Origin: Aliiruegeria haliotis
GTDB lineage: Bacteria > Pseudomonadota > Alphaproteobacteria > Rhodobacterales > Rhodobacteraceae
NCBI RefSeq assembly: GCF_003003255.1
Contig: NZ_PVTD01000002.1
Location: 62,001-126,000, forward strand
DNA length: 64,000 nt
Direction of reading: 5' to 3'
The notes under the pieces: model-generated
Told to the model about the DNA's origin: nothing
Database searches by the model: none
What the model saw: the letters and a program-made list of their open reading frames with translations, nothing else
Translations under genes and position numbers: made by a program
Part shown: one piece after another, positions 56,155-64,000 of the stretch
Layout of the letters: each line of letters begins with the position of its first letter
Numbering within the stretch: the stretch's first letter is position 1

Positions 56155-57663
56155 ATGCTCGACCTCACCTATGAAGCCCCCAAGCCCAAGGTCATCGCCG
56201 GGGCCAAGGAAGACTGGGAACTCGTGATCGGGATGGAGGTGCACGCGCAGGTGTCCTCCAATGCCAAGCTGTTCTCCGGCGCCTCGACAACGTTCGGTGC
56301 CGAGCCCAATTCCAACGTGGCCTTCATCGACGCCGGCATGCCCGGCATGTTGCCGGTGATCAACGAGTTCTGCGTGGAGCAGGCCGTGCGCACAGGCCTC
56401 GGCCTGAAGGCCGAGATCAACCTGTTTTCCGCATTCGACCGGAAGAACTACTTCTACCCGGACTTGCCGCAGGGCTACCAGATTTCGCAGCTCTATCATC
56501 CCATTGTGGGCGAAGGCGAGGTTCTGGTCGACATGGGACCGGGCGTGGCCCGCGAGGTTCGCATCGAGCGCATCCACCTGGAGCAGGACGCGGGCAAATC
56601 GATCCACGACATGGATCCGCACATGTCCTTCGTGGACCTCAACCGGACCGGCGTCGCGCTGATGGAGATCGTCTCCCGTCCCGACATTCGTGGCCCGGAA
56701 GAAGCGGCGGCCTATGTCGTAAAGCTGCGGCAGATCCTGCGGTATCTCGGCACCTGCGATGGCAACATGCAGAACGGCAACCTGCGGGCGGACGTGAATG
56801 TCTCTGTCTGCCGCCCGGGCGACTACGAAAAGTACCGCGAAACCAATGACTTTTCGCACCTTGGTACGCGTTGCGAGATCAAGAACATGAACTCGATGCG
56901 CTTCATTCAGCAGGCAATCGAGTACGAGGCCCGCAGACAGATCGCGATCCGCGAGGATGGTGGCGAGGTGGTGCAGGAGACCCGCCTGTTCGATACCGCG
57001 AAGGGCGAAACACGGTCGATGCGCTCCAAGGAAGAGGCGCATGACTACCGCTACTTCCCTTGCCCCGACCTGCTGCCGCTGGAGATCGAACAGGGATGGG
57101 TTGACAAGATCGGCAGCACTCTCCCCGAGCTTCCGGACGAGAAAAAGTCCCGTTTTGTGAGCGACTTCGGGCTGACGGAATATGACGCATCCGTTCTGAC
57201 CGCCGATGTGGAATCGGCGGACTACTTCGAGGAAGTCGCCGCAAACCGGGACGGCAAGCTCGCGGCGAACTGGGTGATCAACGAGCTGTTCGGCCGGCTG
57301 AAGAAAGAAGATCACGACATCACTGAAAGCCCGGTGTCCGCGGCTCAGCTTGGCGGGATCATCGACCTGATTTCCAAGGGCGACATCTCCGGCAAGATTG
57401 CCAAGGAACTGTTCGAGATCGTCTATACCGAAGGTGGCGATCCTGCTGAAATCGTTGACAAACGCGGTATGAAGCAGGTTACAGACACCAGTGCGATCGA
57501 AAAGGTCGTCGACGAGATCATCGAGGCAAACCCCGCCCAGGTGGAGAAGGCCAAGGTGAACCCAAAGCTTGCCGGGTGGTTTGTCGGCCAAGTGATGAAG
57601 GCCACTGGTGGCAAGGCCAATCCGAAAGCGGTGAACGAGATCGTCGCGAAGAAGCTCGCCTAA
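56155..57663 (+). CDS. gatB: Aspartyl/glutamyl-tRNA amidotransferase subunit B
   Basis: 502 residues. The GatB core contains [19 protein letters not shown], [20 protein letters not shown] motif, [15 protein letters not shown]-like and a C-terminal Yqey-like domain ([17 protein letters not shown]). With GatA and GatC it converts Glu-tRNA-Gln to Gln-tRNA-Gln. ATG 56155 follows AAGGA. Confidence 0.97.
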   Translation: MLDLTYEAPKPKVIAGAKEDWELVIGMEVHAQVSSNAKLFSGASTTFGAEPNSNVAFIDAGMPGMLPVINEFCVEQAVRTGLGLKAEINLFSAFDRKNYFYPDLPQGYQISQLYHPIVGEGEVLVDMGPGVAREVRIERIHLEQDAGKSIHDMDPHMSFVDLNRTGVALMEIVSRPDIRGPEEAAAYVVKLRQILRYLGTCDGNMQNGNLRADVNVSVCRPGDYEKYRETNDFSHLGTRCEIKNMNSMRFIQQAIEYEARRQIAIREDGGEVVQETRLFDTAKGETRSMRSKEEAHDYRYFPCPDLLPLEIEQGWVDKIGSTLPELPDEKKSRFVSDFGLTEYDASVLTADVESADYFEEVAANRDGKLAANWVINELFGRLKKEDHDITESPVSAAQLGGIIDLISKGDISGKIAKELFEIVYTEGGDPAEIVDKRGMKQVTDTSAIEKVVDEIIEANPAQVEKAKVNPKLAGWFVGQVMKATGGKANPKAVNEIVAKKLA

Positions 57664-57973
57664 GGCGCCGGCCCGAAGCGAGCGGACTGACGCTCGAAAC
57701 CCGCCGGCGGGCGGCAACGTTGCGCCGGGTTTGCAGTGTGCATGCTCCGGCGCGTCCTGATCGTTTGGAGCGAACCCCGACAGACCCAGACAGCGGTGCA
57801 ACGTCCCACGTCCCGGTATCGACGAGGTGCGCAAACGGCCGTTTCTTGCCGGTGGGCCGCCGGAACCGGCGCTGGTCGGCCAGAGGTCTCCGGTCCAGAC
57901 GCACAGCAGTTTGGACCTTCCCGGGCGAATCGGTTAAGAGACGGGCTTTCACGCGGTATCGACGGAGCCCGAA
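57664..57973. other. Intergenic region before DUF4177 gene
   Basis: No gene or clear structured element is seen. The frames overlapping the gene upstream have no start signals. Confidence 0.35.
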
Positions 57974-58486
57974 ATGCCCATCTTCGAATACAAGGTCATC
58001 CCGGCCCCGGCCAAAGGCCAGAAGGGCAAGGGCGTAAAGGGCGCCGCCGGACGCTTCGCCAACGCGCTCGAGGCGCGGATGAACGAGCTTGGTGCGCAAG
58101 GCTGGGAATATGTCCGCGCAGACACGTTGCCGGCGGAAGAACGTAGCGGCCTGACTGGGTCGCAAACGGTCTACATGAACATGCTGGTGTTCCGTCGCGC
58201 CAAGGGGGAAGCGGTGGCCAGCCCTGCCCCACAGGCCGCCGCAACCACTGCGCCGGCCCCGGCACAGGTCGCTACCGCACCGGAGCCTGCCGCGCCGGAT
58301 ACCTCCATCGCTCCCCCGACGCCTGTGGCCAAGCACCCGACGGAAACCACCACGGCGGCGGCTGCCGCTGCGGCTGCGGCGCTGACGGCCTATCGTGAAG
58401 CGTCTCCAAATGCGCCCAAGGTCGGCCCGGCGACCGGCGACTCCGGTCCCGACGACGAGGACTCCCGCGAAGTGGCCGCGCAATAG
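57974..58486 (+). CDS. DUF4177-domain protein with Ala/Pro-rich tail
   Basis: Residues 1-75 match the DUF4177 fold (MPIFEYKVIPAPAKG, LGAQGWEYVRADTLP). The last 95 residues are a low-complexity Ala/Pro/Thr stretch. No catalytic motif. It precedes the sulfotransferase gene. Confidence 0.75.
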   Translation: MPIFEYKVIPAPAKGQKGKGVKGAAGRFANALEARMNELGAQGWEYVRADTLPAEERSGLTGSQTVYMNMLVFRRAKGEAVASPAPQAAATTAPAPAQVATAPEPAAPDTSIAPPTPVAKHPTETTTAAAAAAAAALTAYREASPNAPKVGPATGDSGPDDEDSREVAAQ

Positions 58487-58552
58487 CAGCGGTCCCGGAT
58501 CGCGGTGCTCTGCGGTCTTGCACCCACGCGCCGACCGGGGCACAGGTGGCAC

Positions 58553-59287
58553 ATGACGTATTTCGTGATCCTCGGCCTGCCGCGCAGCGGCACCACGTAT
58601 CTGCAGACGCTTCTGAATTCCGACCCGCGCATCCAGTGCCGGGGGGAGAGTTTCGACCCCTGGCAGATTGACGACGACGGCCAGAAGATCAACGATTTCG
58701 ACAGACTTGTGGCGCGCGATGCCAACCCTGCGGCGTTTTTCGACGAGCGGTTGAGCCTGCGGAAATGGGGGACCAAAGACGCGCTGGAGGCGGTCGGAAT
58801 CAAGGTGCTGTTCCAGCACAACCCCCGTCTTTTGTCGGACATTCTGCCGTCACGTCCGGATCTGAAGCTGATCTTTGTGCACCGGGCAAACAAGCTGGCG
58901 CAGTTCGCATCCATGCGACACACCGAGATCACCGGCGAGTGGACCCGTACCGGCGCGGGACAGCCAGCGCCGAAGCTGAAGGCACATGTGCATTGGCTCA
59001 CGTCGCAGTGCAACGAACTGGCCAACAAGGATTTCCTCCTGGGGCACTGGCTCCAGACATTACCCAACCAGCTGTTGACGGTGGAATACAGGGATATGTT
59101 CGCGCCGGGGTTCGACCGCCGAGTGCTGGAACATCTCGGCTTGCCACCCGGTGCCGGGCTTTCCAGCCCGCTGCGCAAGCAGGGCAACAACACGGTCGTT
59201 GAGCGGTATGAGAATGCCGACGAGATCGCGGATTACCTGACACGGGTCGGCAAGGCCAATTGGCTGGGGCCGGAGCTTCAGGCTTAG
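58553..59287 (+). CDS. Sulfotransferase-family protein
   Basis: 244 residues with the 5'-phosphosulfate loop PRSGTTYLQ at the N-terminus (GLPRSGTTYLQTLLNSDP) and LIFVHRANKLAQF for the 3'-phosphate. It would transfer sulfate from PAPS. ATG 58553 follows AGGTGG. Substrate unknown; it ends convergent to the Mn/Fe transporter operon. Confidence 0.8.
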   Translation: MTYFVILGLPRSGTTYLQTLLNSDPRIQCRGESFDPWQIDDDGQKINDFDRLVARDANPAAFFDERLSLRKWGTKDALEAVGIKVLFQHNPRLLSDILPSRPDLKLIFVHRANKLAQFASMRHTEITGEWTRTGAGQPAPKLKAHVHWLTSQCNELANKDFLLGHWLQTLPNQLLTVEYRDMFAPGFDRRVLEHLGLPPGAGLSSPLRKQGNNTVVERYENADEIADYLTRVGKANWLGPELQA

Positions 59288-59447
59288 GAGATCCTTCCTC
59301 GGCACGCGCCCCCTGCCATGACGGGGATCACCGTGATCTGCGGTTGGACGCGGCAACGGATCACCGTGCCATCTGCACTGGTCGGCAATCAGCCGCAGAA
59401 CCCGCAAACGGCGAAGCCTTTACCTGCCCGGCCCCGCGAACATGACC

Positions 59448-60374
59448 TCACCCCTCCGCGCTTGCGCCGGTGCGTTCACGACAGGGGCCAAAGGCGACGG
59501 CCAGCGCGAGGATGAGGCCGGAGACCGTGGCGATCATGCCAGCGGCGGAAACCGCGTCGGTGCCCCCCAGCCACAGCGGTCCGTACCCCGCCAGGACATA
59601 TCCCAGAATGGCGGAGATCACCGCAAACACGACTGACCACGCGACCTGATGTTCAAGCCGGTTGGTCATCAGGCGCGCGGCAGCAGGCGGGCAGATGAAC
59701 ATCGCGATGACGATGATAGACCCGACGGCATCGAAGGCAGCGACTGCTGCGATGGCGGAGACGATCACCAGCGCCATACCGAGCGCGCCGGTGCGCATCC
59801 CGATCACGCGCGCGAAGCCCTCATCGAAGGTGGAGATCTTCAGCGGGCGCCAGAACACCCAGAGGAAGCCGATCACACCCAACATGGTCAGGAATATCCG
59901 CAGTAGCTCGGGCGGCAGACCGGCAAGTGCAACGGGATCAACAAGGCTCTCCCAGCCGGTCGCATCGAGCCAGATCAGGGATTCGAGGTTCCCCATAAGC
60001 GCATGTTCGACGTCGAGATGCACGGTTGAGGTGTCCGACCGTTCAAGCAGCAGCACGCCACCCGCGAACATCGAAGTGAAGACGACGCCCATGGCCGCGC
60101 CGGTCTCGATCCGACCAAGGCGGCGGATCGCCTCGATCAGGATCACGGCGAGGATAGAGGCGGCGGCCGCCCCGATCATCATGGGCCAGGTCCCGACAGT
60201 GCCGGTGACAAGGAAGGCCACGACGATGCCGGGCAGAACGACATGGCTGATGGCATCCCCGATCAAAGCCTGTTTGCGCAGCACGAGGAAGTTCCCCGGC
60301 AGCGCACAGGCGATCGCGGTGAAGATGCCGATCAGGATCGGAGTGAGGCTGAGGATGACAAACTCGGCTCCCAT
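59448..60374 (-). CDS. Metal ABC transporter permease (SitD-like)
   Basis: ABC-3 family permease with eight to nine helices (FVILSLTPILIGIFTAIACA, ALIGDAISHVVLPGI). 308 residues. ATG 60374 overlaps the stop of the preceding permease by one base. It is the last gene of the operon. Confidence 0.88.
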   Translation of the reverse strand: MGAEFVILSLTPILIGIFTAIACALPGNFLVLRKQALIGDAISHVVLPGIVVAFLVTGTVGTWPMMIGAAAASILAVILIEAIRRLGRIETGAAMGVVFTSMFAGGVLLLERSDTSTVHLDVEHALMGNLESLIWLDATGWESLVDPVALAGLPPELLRIFLTMLGVIGFLWVFWRPLKISTFDEGFARVIGMRTGALGMALVIVSAIAAVAAFDAVGSIIVIAMFICPPAAARLMTNRLEHQVAWSVVFAVISAILGYVLAGYGPLWLGGTDAVSAAGMIATVSGLILALAVAFGPCRERTGASAEG

Positions 60375-61579
60375 TATGCAGTCACCCCCTTCGGACCGCC
60401 GATCGTTGCGTCGATCTCGCTGATCTGGTCGCTGGTCAGGACGGTCTCGATGTCCCGCAGCCCGTCATAGAGACTTGCCGCACCTTCGTATTCCGGCAAC
60501 CGATGCACGACCTGCCAGCGACGCTCGTCCCGCAGGGCTTTCGCCGCGCGTGCCTTGCCGGCCTCGGTCGGCACGCCATCAGGACGCGCGAGCCCCTCGC
60601 GAGCGAGAAGACGCCGGGTGAGCGGTTCGTAGACCGGCTGCTGCTGGGCAAGCGCAAGCAACCCCTGCCGCAGGTGGACCCGCTTCTGGAAGCGGCGATG
60701 GCGTAGGAAGGCCGCCAGCACCCCGCGTTCGGGGGCGAGGAAGAGCGAGAGGACGAAAAGCGCAAAGCAGGTCAGCACGATGATCGGACCGGTGGGCAGC
60801 GCGGGCGCGGAGGCAGAGATCGCGGCGCCGACATAGCCGGACACTCCGCCGATGGCACCGGCGATCAGCACGACGTTGGCGCTCTTTTCGGTCCAGAAAC
60901 GGGCGGTGACGGGCGGAATGATCAGCAATGCCACGATCAGGATGAGACCAACGATCTTCAGACCGACCACCGTGACCGCCATGACAAGGCCCATGGTCAT
61001 CATGTCCACCCGGCGCGGATCGATGCCGATGGACGTGGCGTATTGCGGATCGAAAGCCACCAGCGTCATCGGGCGGCGCAGGAGCAGCACCAGCGCCAGC
61101 GTGATGGCGCCACCGGCGGCGATAATCAACGCATCCGCATACAACATGCCGGCGGTCGAGCCCAGAAGCAGCCCGTCCAGCCCCGCCTGTCGGCCGGATG
61201 ACATGGTCTGGATCACGGTCAGAAGCACCACGCCGAAGCCGAAGAACACGGAGAGGACCGCGCCGATGGCGGCATCTTCGGCGAGCCGCGTCTTGTGAGA
61301 GATGACCTGCACGCAGACCAGCCCGAGCCACGCGGAGACCGCCGACCCCAGCATCAGGCCGGCCAGGTTGCGCCCGTCGCCGCCCAGCGTGGCCATTAGG
61401 ATGAAGGCAAGGCAAACACCCGGCAGAGTGGCGTGGCTGATCGCGTCACTGACCAGCGCGCGTTTGCGCAGAAAGAGAAACGTCCCCGTGACCCCGGCGG
61501 AGATCCCCAGCAGGGCGGCGCCGATGGCAACCAGCGTGGCGTTGTAGCCGAGCTGGAGCGTCAGGGCATCAACAAGCAT
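60374..61579 (-). CDS. Metal ABC transporter permease (SitC-like) with C-terminal domain
   Basis: An ABC-3 permease core (MLVDALTLQLGYNATLVAIG, RALVSDAISHATLPGVCLAF) occupies residues 1-285. An extra soluble C-terminal domain of about 110 residues follows (HRRFQKRVHLRQGLLAL, LTRRLLAREGLARPDG, WQVVHRLPEYEGAASLYDG). It reads like the winged-helix and dimerisation part of an iron- or manganese-dependent regulator. ATG 61579 is four bases after the ATPase stop. 401 residues. Confidence 0.85.
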   Translation of the reverse strand: MLVDALTLQLGYNATLVAIGAALLGISAGVTGTFLFLRKRALVSDAISHATLPGVCLAFILMATLGGDGRNLAGLMLGSAVSAWLGLVCVQVISHKTRLAEDAAIGAVLSVFFGFGVVLLTVIQTMSSGRQAGLDGLLLGSTAGMLYADALIIAAGGAITLALVLLLRRPMTLVAFDPQYATSIGIDPRRVDMMTMGLVMAVTVVGLKIVGLILIVALLIIPPVTARFWTEKSANVVLIAGAIGGVSGYVGAAISASAPALPTGPIIVLTCFALFVLSLFLAPERGVLAAFLRHRRFQKRVHLRQGLLALAQQQPVYEPLTRRLLAREGLARPDGVPTEAGKARAAKALRDERRWQVVHRLPEYEGAASLYDGLRDIETVLTSDQISEIDATIGGPKGVTA

Positions 61580-61583
61580 GGAT

Positions 61584-62393
61584 CTACCCGGCGGCCAGCG
61601 CCAGTTCCTCGATCTGGCCGGTGCCGAGGCGTCCGCCGTAGGCGTCCTGGAGGTTGGCCGACGTGAAAGTGGTTTCCACCGGTCCTTCGGCAACCTTGCG
61701 GACATTGATCAGGAAGACGTGGTCGAAATACTCGGTCACGGTCGACAGGTCATGGTGCACCGCAACCACGGTGCGGCCCTGATCCTTGAGGGATTTCAGA
61801 ACGTCGATAATGGCCTTCTCGGTGGCGGCATCGACACCGGCAAAAGGTTCGTCGAGCAGGTAGAGGTCGGCCTCCTGGGCAAGCGCCCGGGCGAGGAAGA
61901 CTCGCTGTTGCTGGCCTCCGGAGAGCTGCCCGATCTGCCGTTCGGCAAAATCCGTCATGCCCACCCGGGAAAGGCAGTCGAGGGCGGTCTTCCTGTGGCT
62001 GTCCCGGACCCGGCCGAGCAGGCCCAGTTCCCGCGACAGGCCCATCAGGACCACATCGATCACCCGTGCCGGGAAGTCCCAGTCGATGGAGGCACGCTGC
62101 GGCACGTAGGCAACGCGTGCGCGCTGGATGTCGAGCGGCTGACCGAAAACGGTGACAGTACCGGACAATGGCGAGACCACGCCGAGGGCAGCCTTCAGCA
62201 TCGTCGACTTTCCGGCGCCATTCGGGCCGACGATGGCGGTCATCGAGCCTGGCGCGATGGTTGCGTCGATGGAAAAGACCGCCGGTTTCTCGCCGTAGGA
62301 GACCGTGAGGCCGCGAATAGCCAGCGGGCTGTCGGCGGCGGGGGCCTGAGCGACGGGATGTCCGTGGTCTGCAGCGAGTTCGAGATGGGTCAT
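61584..62393 (-). CDS. Metal ABC transporter ATPase (SitB-like)
   Basis: 269 residues with Walker A GPNGAGKST, signature LSGGQQQRV and Walker B LYLLDEP. It powers uptake of Mn/Fe (or Zn). ATG 62393 lies within a few bases of the binding-protein gene. Confidence 0.92.
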   Translation of the reverse strand: MTHLELAADHGHPVAQAPAADSPLAIRGLTVSYGEKPAVFSIDATIAPGSMTAIVGPNGAGKSTMLKAALGVVSPLSGTVTVFGQPLDIQRARVAYVPQRASIDWDFPARVIDVVLMGLSRELGLLGRVRDSHRKTALDCLSRVGMTDFAERQIGQLSGGQQQRVFLARALAQEADLYLLDEPFAGVDAATEKAIIDVLKSLKDQGRTVVAVHHDLSTVTEYFDHVFLINVRKVAEGPVETTFTSANLQDAYGGRLGTGQIEELALAAG

Positions 62394-62400
62394 GTCTGCC

Positions 62401-63363
62401 TCACAATCCCGCGGAAAGCTTGCCGGAGACACCCTGCGCGGGCGCCTCCCCGCCGAGCGCACGGGTGATGGTGGTGACGTTGTGGTCGATCATGCCGAGG
62501 TAGCTGCCCTCGTAGGTGCCGGGCGTGCCCATGGCATCGGAGAACAGCTCGCCCCCGATGGAGACCGTGTGGCCCTGCGCCGCGGCGCCTTCGATCAGCG
62601 CACGGATATTGCGGTCAGAGACGGAGCTCTCGACGAAGACCGCGCCGATCCTGCGTTCGACAAGGGTGTTCACCAACGTGCCGATGCGGTTCAGCCCGGC
62701 CTCCGATTCCGTGGAAATACCCTGGATTCCCATGACCTCGAAGCCATAGGCCGCGCCGAAATAGGAGAAGGCGTCATGCGCGGTGACAAGAACGCGGCTC
62801 TCTGTCGGGATGGTCGCGGTGGCCGCCGCCGCATAGTCGCCCATCGCCAGAACCTCCGTGCGGAAGCTTTCGGCGTTGGCGGCAAAGGTCTCCGCATGGT
62901 CCGGCAATGTTGCCGAAAGGGCATCGCGAATGACGGGGATCACATCGGCCCAGAGCGTCGGTACCATCCAGACGTGGGGATCGAACTTGTCGTCATAGTC
63001 GGGATGGCTGAGCAGTTTGTCCCTTGGCAGCCCCTCGGCGACCGCGACGACATTGCCGCGTTTGCCCAGCTTGTGGAAGAAGTCCTCCATCTGGGCTTCG
63101 AGGTAGAGTCCGTGCCAGAGCACGAGGTCAGCCTTTGTAATGGCAACGATATCCGTTCGCGTCTGTCGGTATCCGTGCGGGTCGACGCCCGGTCCCATGA
63201 GGCCGCGGATCTTCACGAGGTCACCACCGATCCGCGCAGCCGTGTCGGCAATCATCCCGGTGGTCGCAACAACGGATATCTGGCCAGTAGATGCGCGGGC
63301 CGGCATCGCAACGAGCGCCATGGCGGCCGCACCGCTCATTGCCATGAAGTCGCGTCGTTGCAT
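62401..63363 (-). CDS. Metal ABC transporter substrate-binding protein (SitA/MntC/ZnuA type)
   Basis: 320 residues with a twin-Arg-like start (MQRRDFMAMSGAAAMALVAM) and metal ligands of the cluster A-I binding proteins: His in DPHGYRQT, His in DPHVWMVP, Glu in VFVESSVSD and a late Asp. The lack of a His-rich loop favours Mn/Fe over Zn. AGGGGA precedes ATG 63363. It is the first gene of the operon. A possible operator-promoter lies upstream. Confidence 0.87.
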   Translation of the reverse strand: MQRRDFMAMSGAAAMALVAMPARASTGQISVVATTGMIADTAARIGGDLVKIRGLMGPGVDPHGYRQTRTDIVAITKADLVLWHGLYLEAQMEDFFHKLGKRGNVVAVAEGLPRDKLLSHPDYDDKFDPHVWMVPTLWADVIPVIRDALSATLPDHAETFAANAESFRTEVLAMGDYAAAATATIPTESRVLVTAHDAFSYFGAAYGFEVMGIQGISTESEAGLNRIGTLVNTLVERRIGAVFVESSVSDRNIRALIEGAAAQGHTVSIGGELFSDAMGTPGTYEGSYLGMIDHNVTTITRALGGEAPAQGVSGKLSAGL

Positions 63364-63419
63364 GCAATTCCCCTTTTTTCATCCGTAGCCATGGCGGACT
63401 CCGCCCAGTGTCGTCCGGT

Positions 63420-63461
63420 TCTATATGCGAGTCTCTCGCAAGAAGTCAATGCAGTTGCGAG
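63420..63461 (-). promoter_or_regulatory. Promoter and inverted-repeat operator of the metal-transport operon
   Basis: On the minus strand TTGACT (63444-63449) and TATAGA (63420-63425) are spaced by 18 bases. The spacer contains TGCGAG-N3-CTCGCA (63426-63440), a perfect inverted repeat, and a third half-site TTGCGAG lies at 63455-63461. A repressor bound there would block RNA polymerase. A Mur/Fur-family Mn/Fe repressor is the natural candidate by analogy with sit operons in alphaproteobacteria. Confidence 0.6.
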
Positions 63462-63789
63462 TGATTAGCATCTGCAAAACGCGCATGCCTGCTATCTGCT
63501 GACGACAAGGGCAATCCACCAGAACTGCGCCCAGTTTGCAGGCGTCATTCGAATGCGCCCCCCGCATTTTGTGCAAACCAGACAGTGCCCCCTTTGGAAG
63601 GCCCACCCCCAGCCCGAGCGTCCCCGCCAGGCGAGACCGCCGCCCATGGCTAAACTGCTATGCAAAATCGCACTTGGATGCCCCAAACCCGCGCGCCGAT
63701 CCATGGCGGGACTCCCGTGCCCGAAGCTCTGCCTGTCCCCTGTACACGAGAATCTCCGCCCTGCCCCATCGATCTGCGGGAAAACCGGA
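63462..63789. other. Gene-free stretch upstream of tRNA-Tyr
   Basis: Overlapping frames on both strands have non-coding-like translations. No structured RNA is recognised. Confidence 0.35.
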
Positions 63790-63797
63790 TTTTCCGG

Positions 63798-63826
63798 TTG
63801 ACCGCGTTTTCCGGTTTGGCTATTTC
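63798..63826 (+). promoter_or_regulatory. Promoter of tRNA-Tyr, with repeated TTTTCCGGTT element
   Basis: TTGACC (63798-63803) and TATTTC (63821-63826) have the ideal 17-base spacing. The ten-base element TTTTCCGGTT occurs twice (63790-63799 and 63807-63816), flanking and overlapping the -35 box, with an inverted copy AACCGG at 63783. Confidence 0.6.
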
Positions 63827-63837
63827 CGCCCGGCGTC

Positions 63838-63921
63838 GGGCGACGTGCTGCAAGGTGCGGCAGCGGACTGTAACTCCGCCGGGGAGACCCATGCCTGGTT
63901 CGATTCCAGGGTCGCCCACCA
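63838..63921 (+). tRNA. tRNA-Tyr (anticodon GTA)
   Basis: A type II tRNA with encoded CCA: acceptor stem GGGCGAC/GTCGCCC, anticodon stem GCGGA/TCCGC enclosing CTGTAAC (anticodon GTA), a long variable arm (GGG-AGA-CCC) and T-arm CCTGG-TTCGATT-CCAGG. The D-arm has only a short stem and a GG-containing loop. Confidence 0.9.
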
Positions 63922-63957
63922 TCTTTCCAAGATGTTGGTTTTCCTAAAAAATCCCCA

Positions 63958-63979
63958 AGGCACGAGCCGCAAAGTGCCT
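63958..63979 (+). terminator. Possible terminator after tRNA-Tyr
   Basis: AGGCAC (63958-63963) pairs with GTGCCT (63974-63979), with a T-run of six shortly before the window end. The distance from stem to T-run is long, so confidence is low. Confidence 0.35.
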
Positions 63980-64000
63980 CAGATATCGTACTTTTTTGCC

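Noticed and set aside
56044-57834. 596-codon minus-strand frame opposite gatB
   Set aside because: Antisense shadow, no family.

Overview
The window is GC-rich DNA from an alphaproteobacterium, most likely a marine member of the Rhodobacteraceae (roseobacter group). This rests on the gene families present: LuxI/LuxR quorum sensing, H-NOX paired with HNOBA-GGDEF, PleD, choline-sulfatase, a non-pyrrolysine MttB, a Mn/Fe ABC transporter of the Sit type, Hint-domain and DUF692/DUF2282/DUF2063 genes. A GAAC-N7-GAAC SOS box of the alphaproteobacterial LexA type points the same way. No rRNA, CRISPR array, insertion sequence or phage structural block was found. The layout looks chromosomal, with about 60 genes and two tRNAs.

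Region by region. 1-4.1 kb: end of a transporter, then a leftward set of choline-sulfatase (betC), an M24 peptidase-fold enzyme and an Asp/Glu-racemase-fold enzyme, which looks catabolic. 4.3-6 kb: small unknown genes in a lower-GC stretch. 6-18.7 kb: a signalling region. It holds luxR-luxI with a divergent LuxR-like protein that has only the autoinducer-binding domain, tRNA-Val, a large SASA-type esterase with lectin-like C-terminal modules, a tiny ORF wedged between an SD-masking hairpin and a terminator, an orphan LuxR with an altered ligand pocket, a histidine phosphatase, an H-NOX protein that appears to have lost its heme ligand next to an HNOBA-GGDEF cyclase, mttB, a HAD phosphatase, DUF3572 and pleD. 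18.8-21 kb: an ECF sigma factor with a membrane-anchored regulator, a metal-sensor-like protein and a four-EF-hand protein. 21.4-28.4 kb: DUF983, NUDIX, an EamA transporter, a lipoprotein, an aldo/keto reductase, an orphan SOS-controlled imuA and an MFS transporter.

28.5-42 kb: housekeeping synthetases metG, valS and thrS, with an ABC transporter plus AttH/CrtC-like lipocalin operon between them and two clear intrinsic terminators. 41.9-46.5 kb: a Hint-domain protein, then a bufferin-type RiPP operon (two nearly identical DUF2282 precursors, DUF692 MNIO enzyme, DUF2063 partner, DoxX), followed by a decayed cspA. 46.6-59.3 kb: ArsC-like protein, pepN, an acyltransferase, hisC, an Lrp/LysE pair, a lytic transglycosylase, a J-domain protein, gatB, DUF4177 and a sulfotransferase. 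59.4-63.5 kb: a four-gene Mn/Fe ABC operon behind a promoter that contains an inverted repeat. The window closes with tRNA-Tyr.

The most unusual material is in two places. The 6-18.7 kb region puts AHL sensing, a heme-less-looking H-NOX and two diguanylate cyclases side by side. The 43-46 kb region is a copper/metal-type RiPP operon with duplicated precursors and strong hairpins separating precursor from enzyme genes. All assignments come from reading the sequence and knowledge of families; no database search was run.
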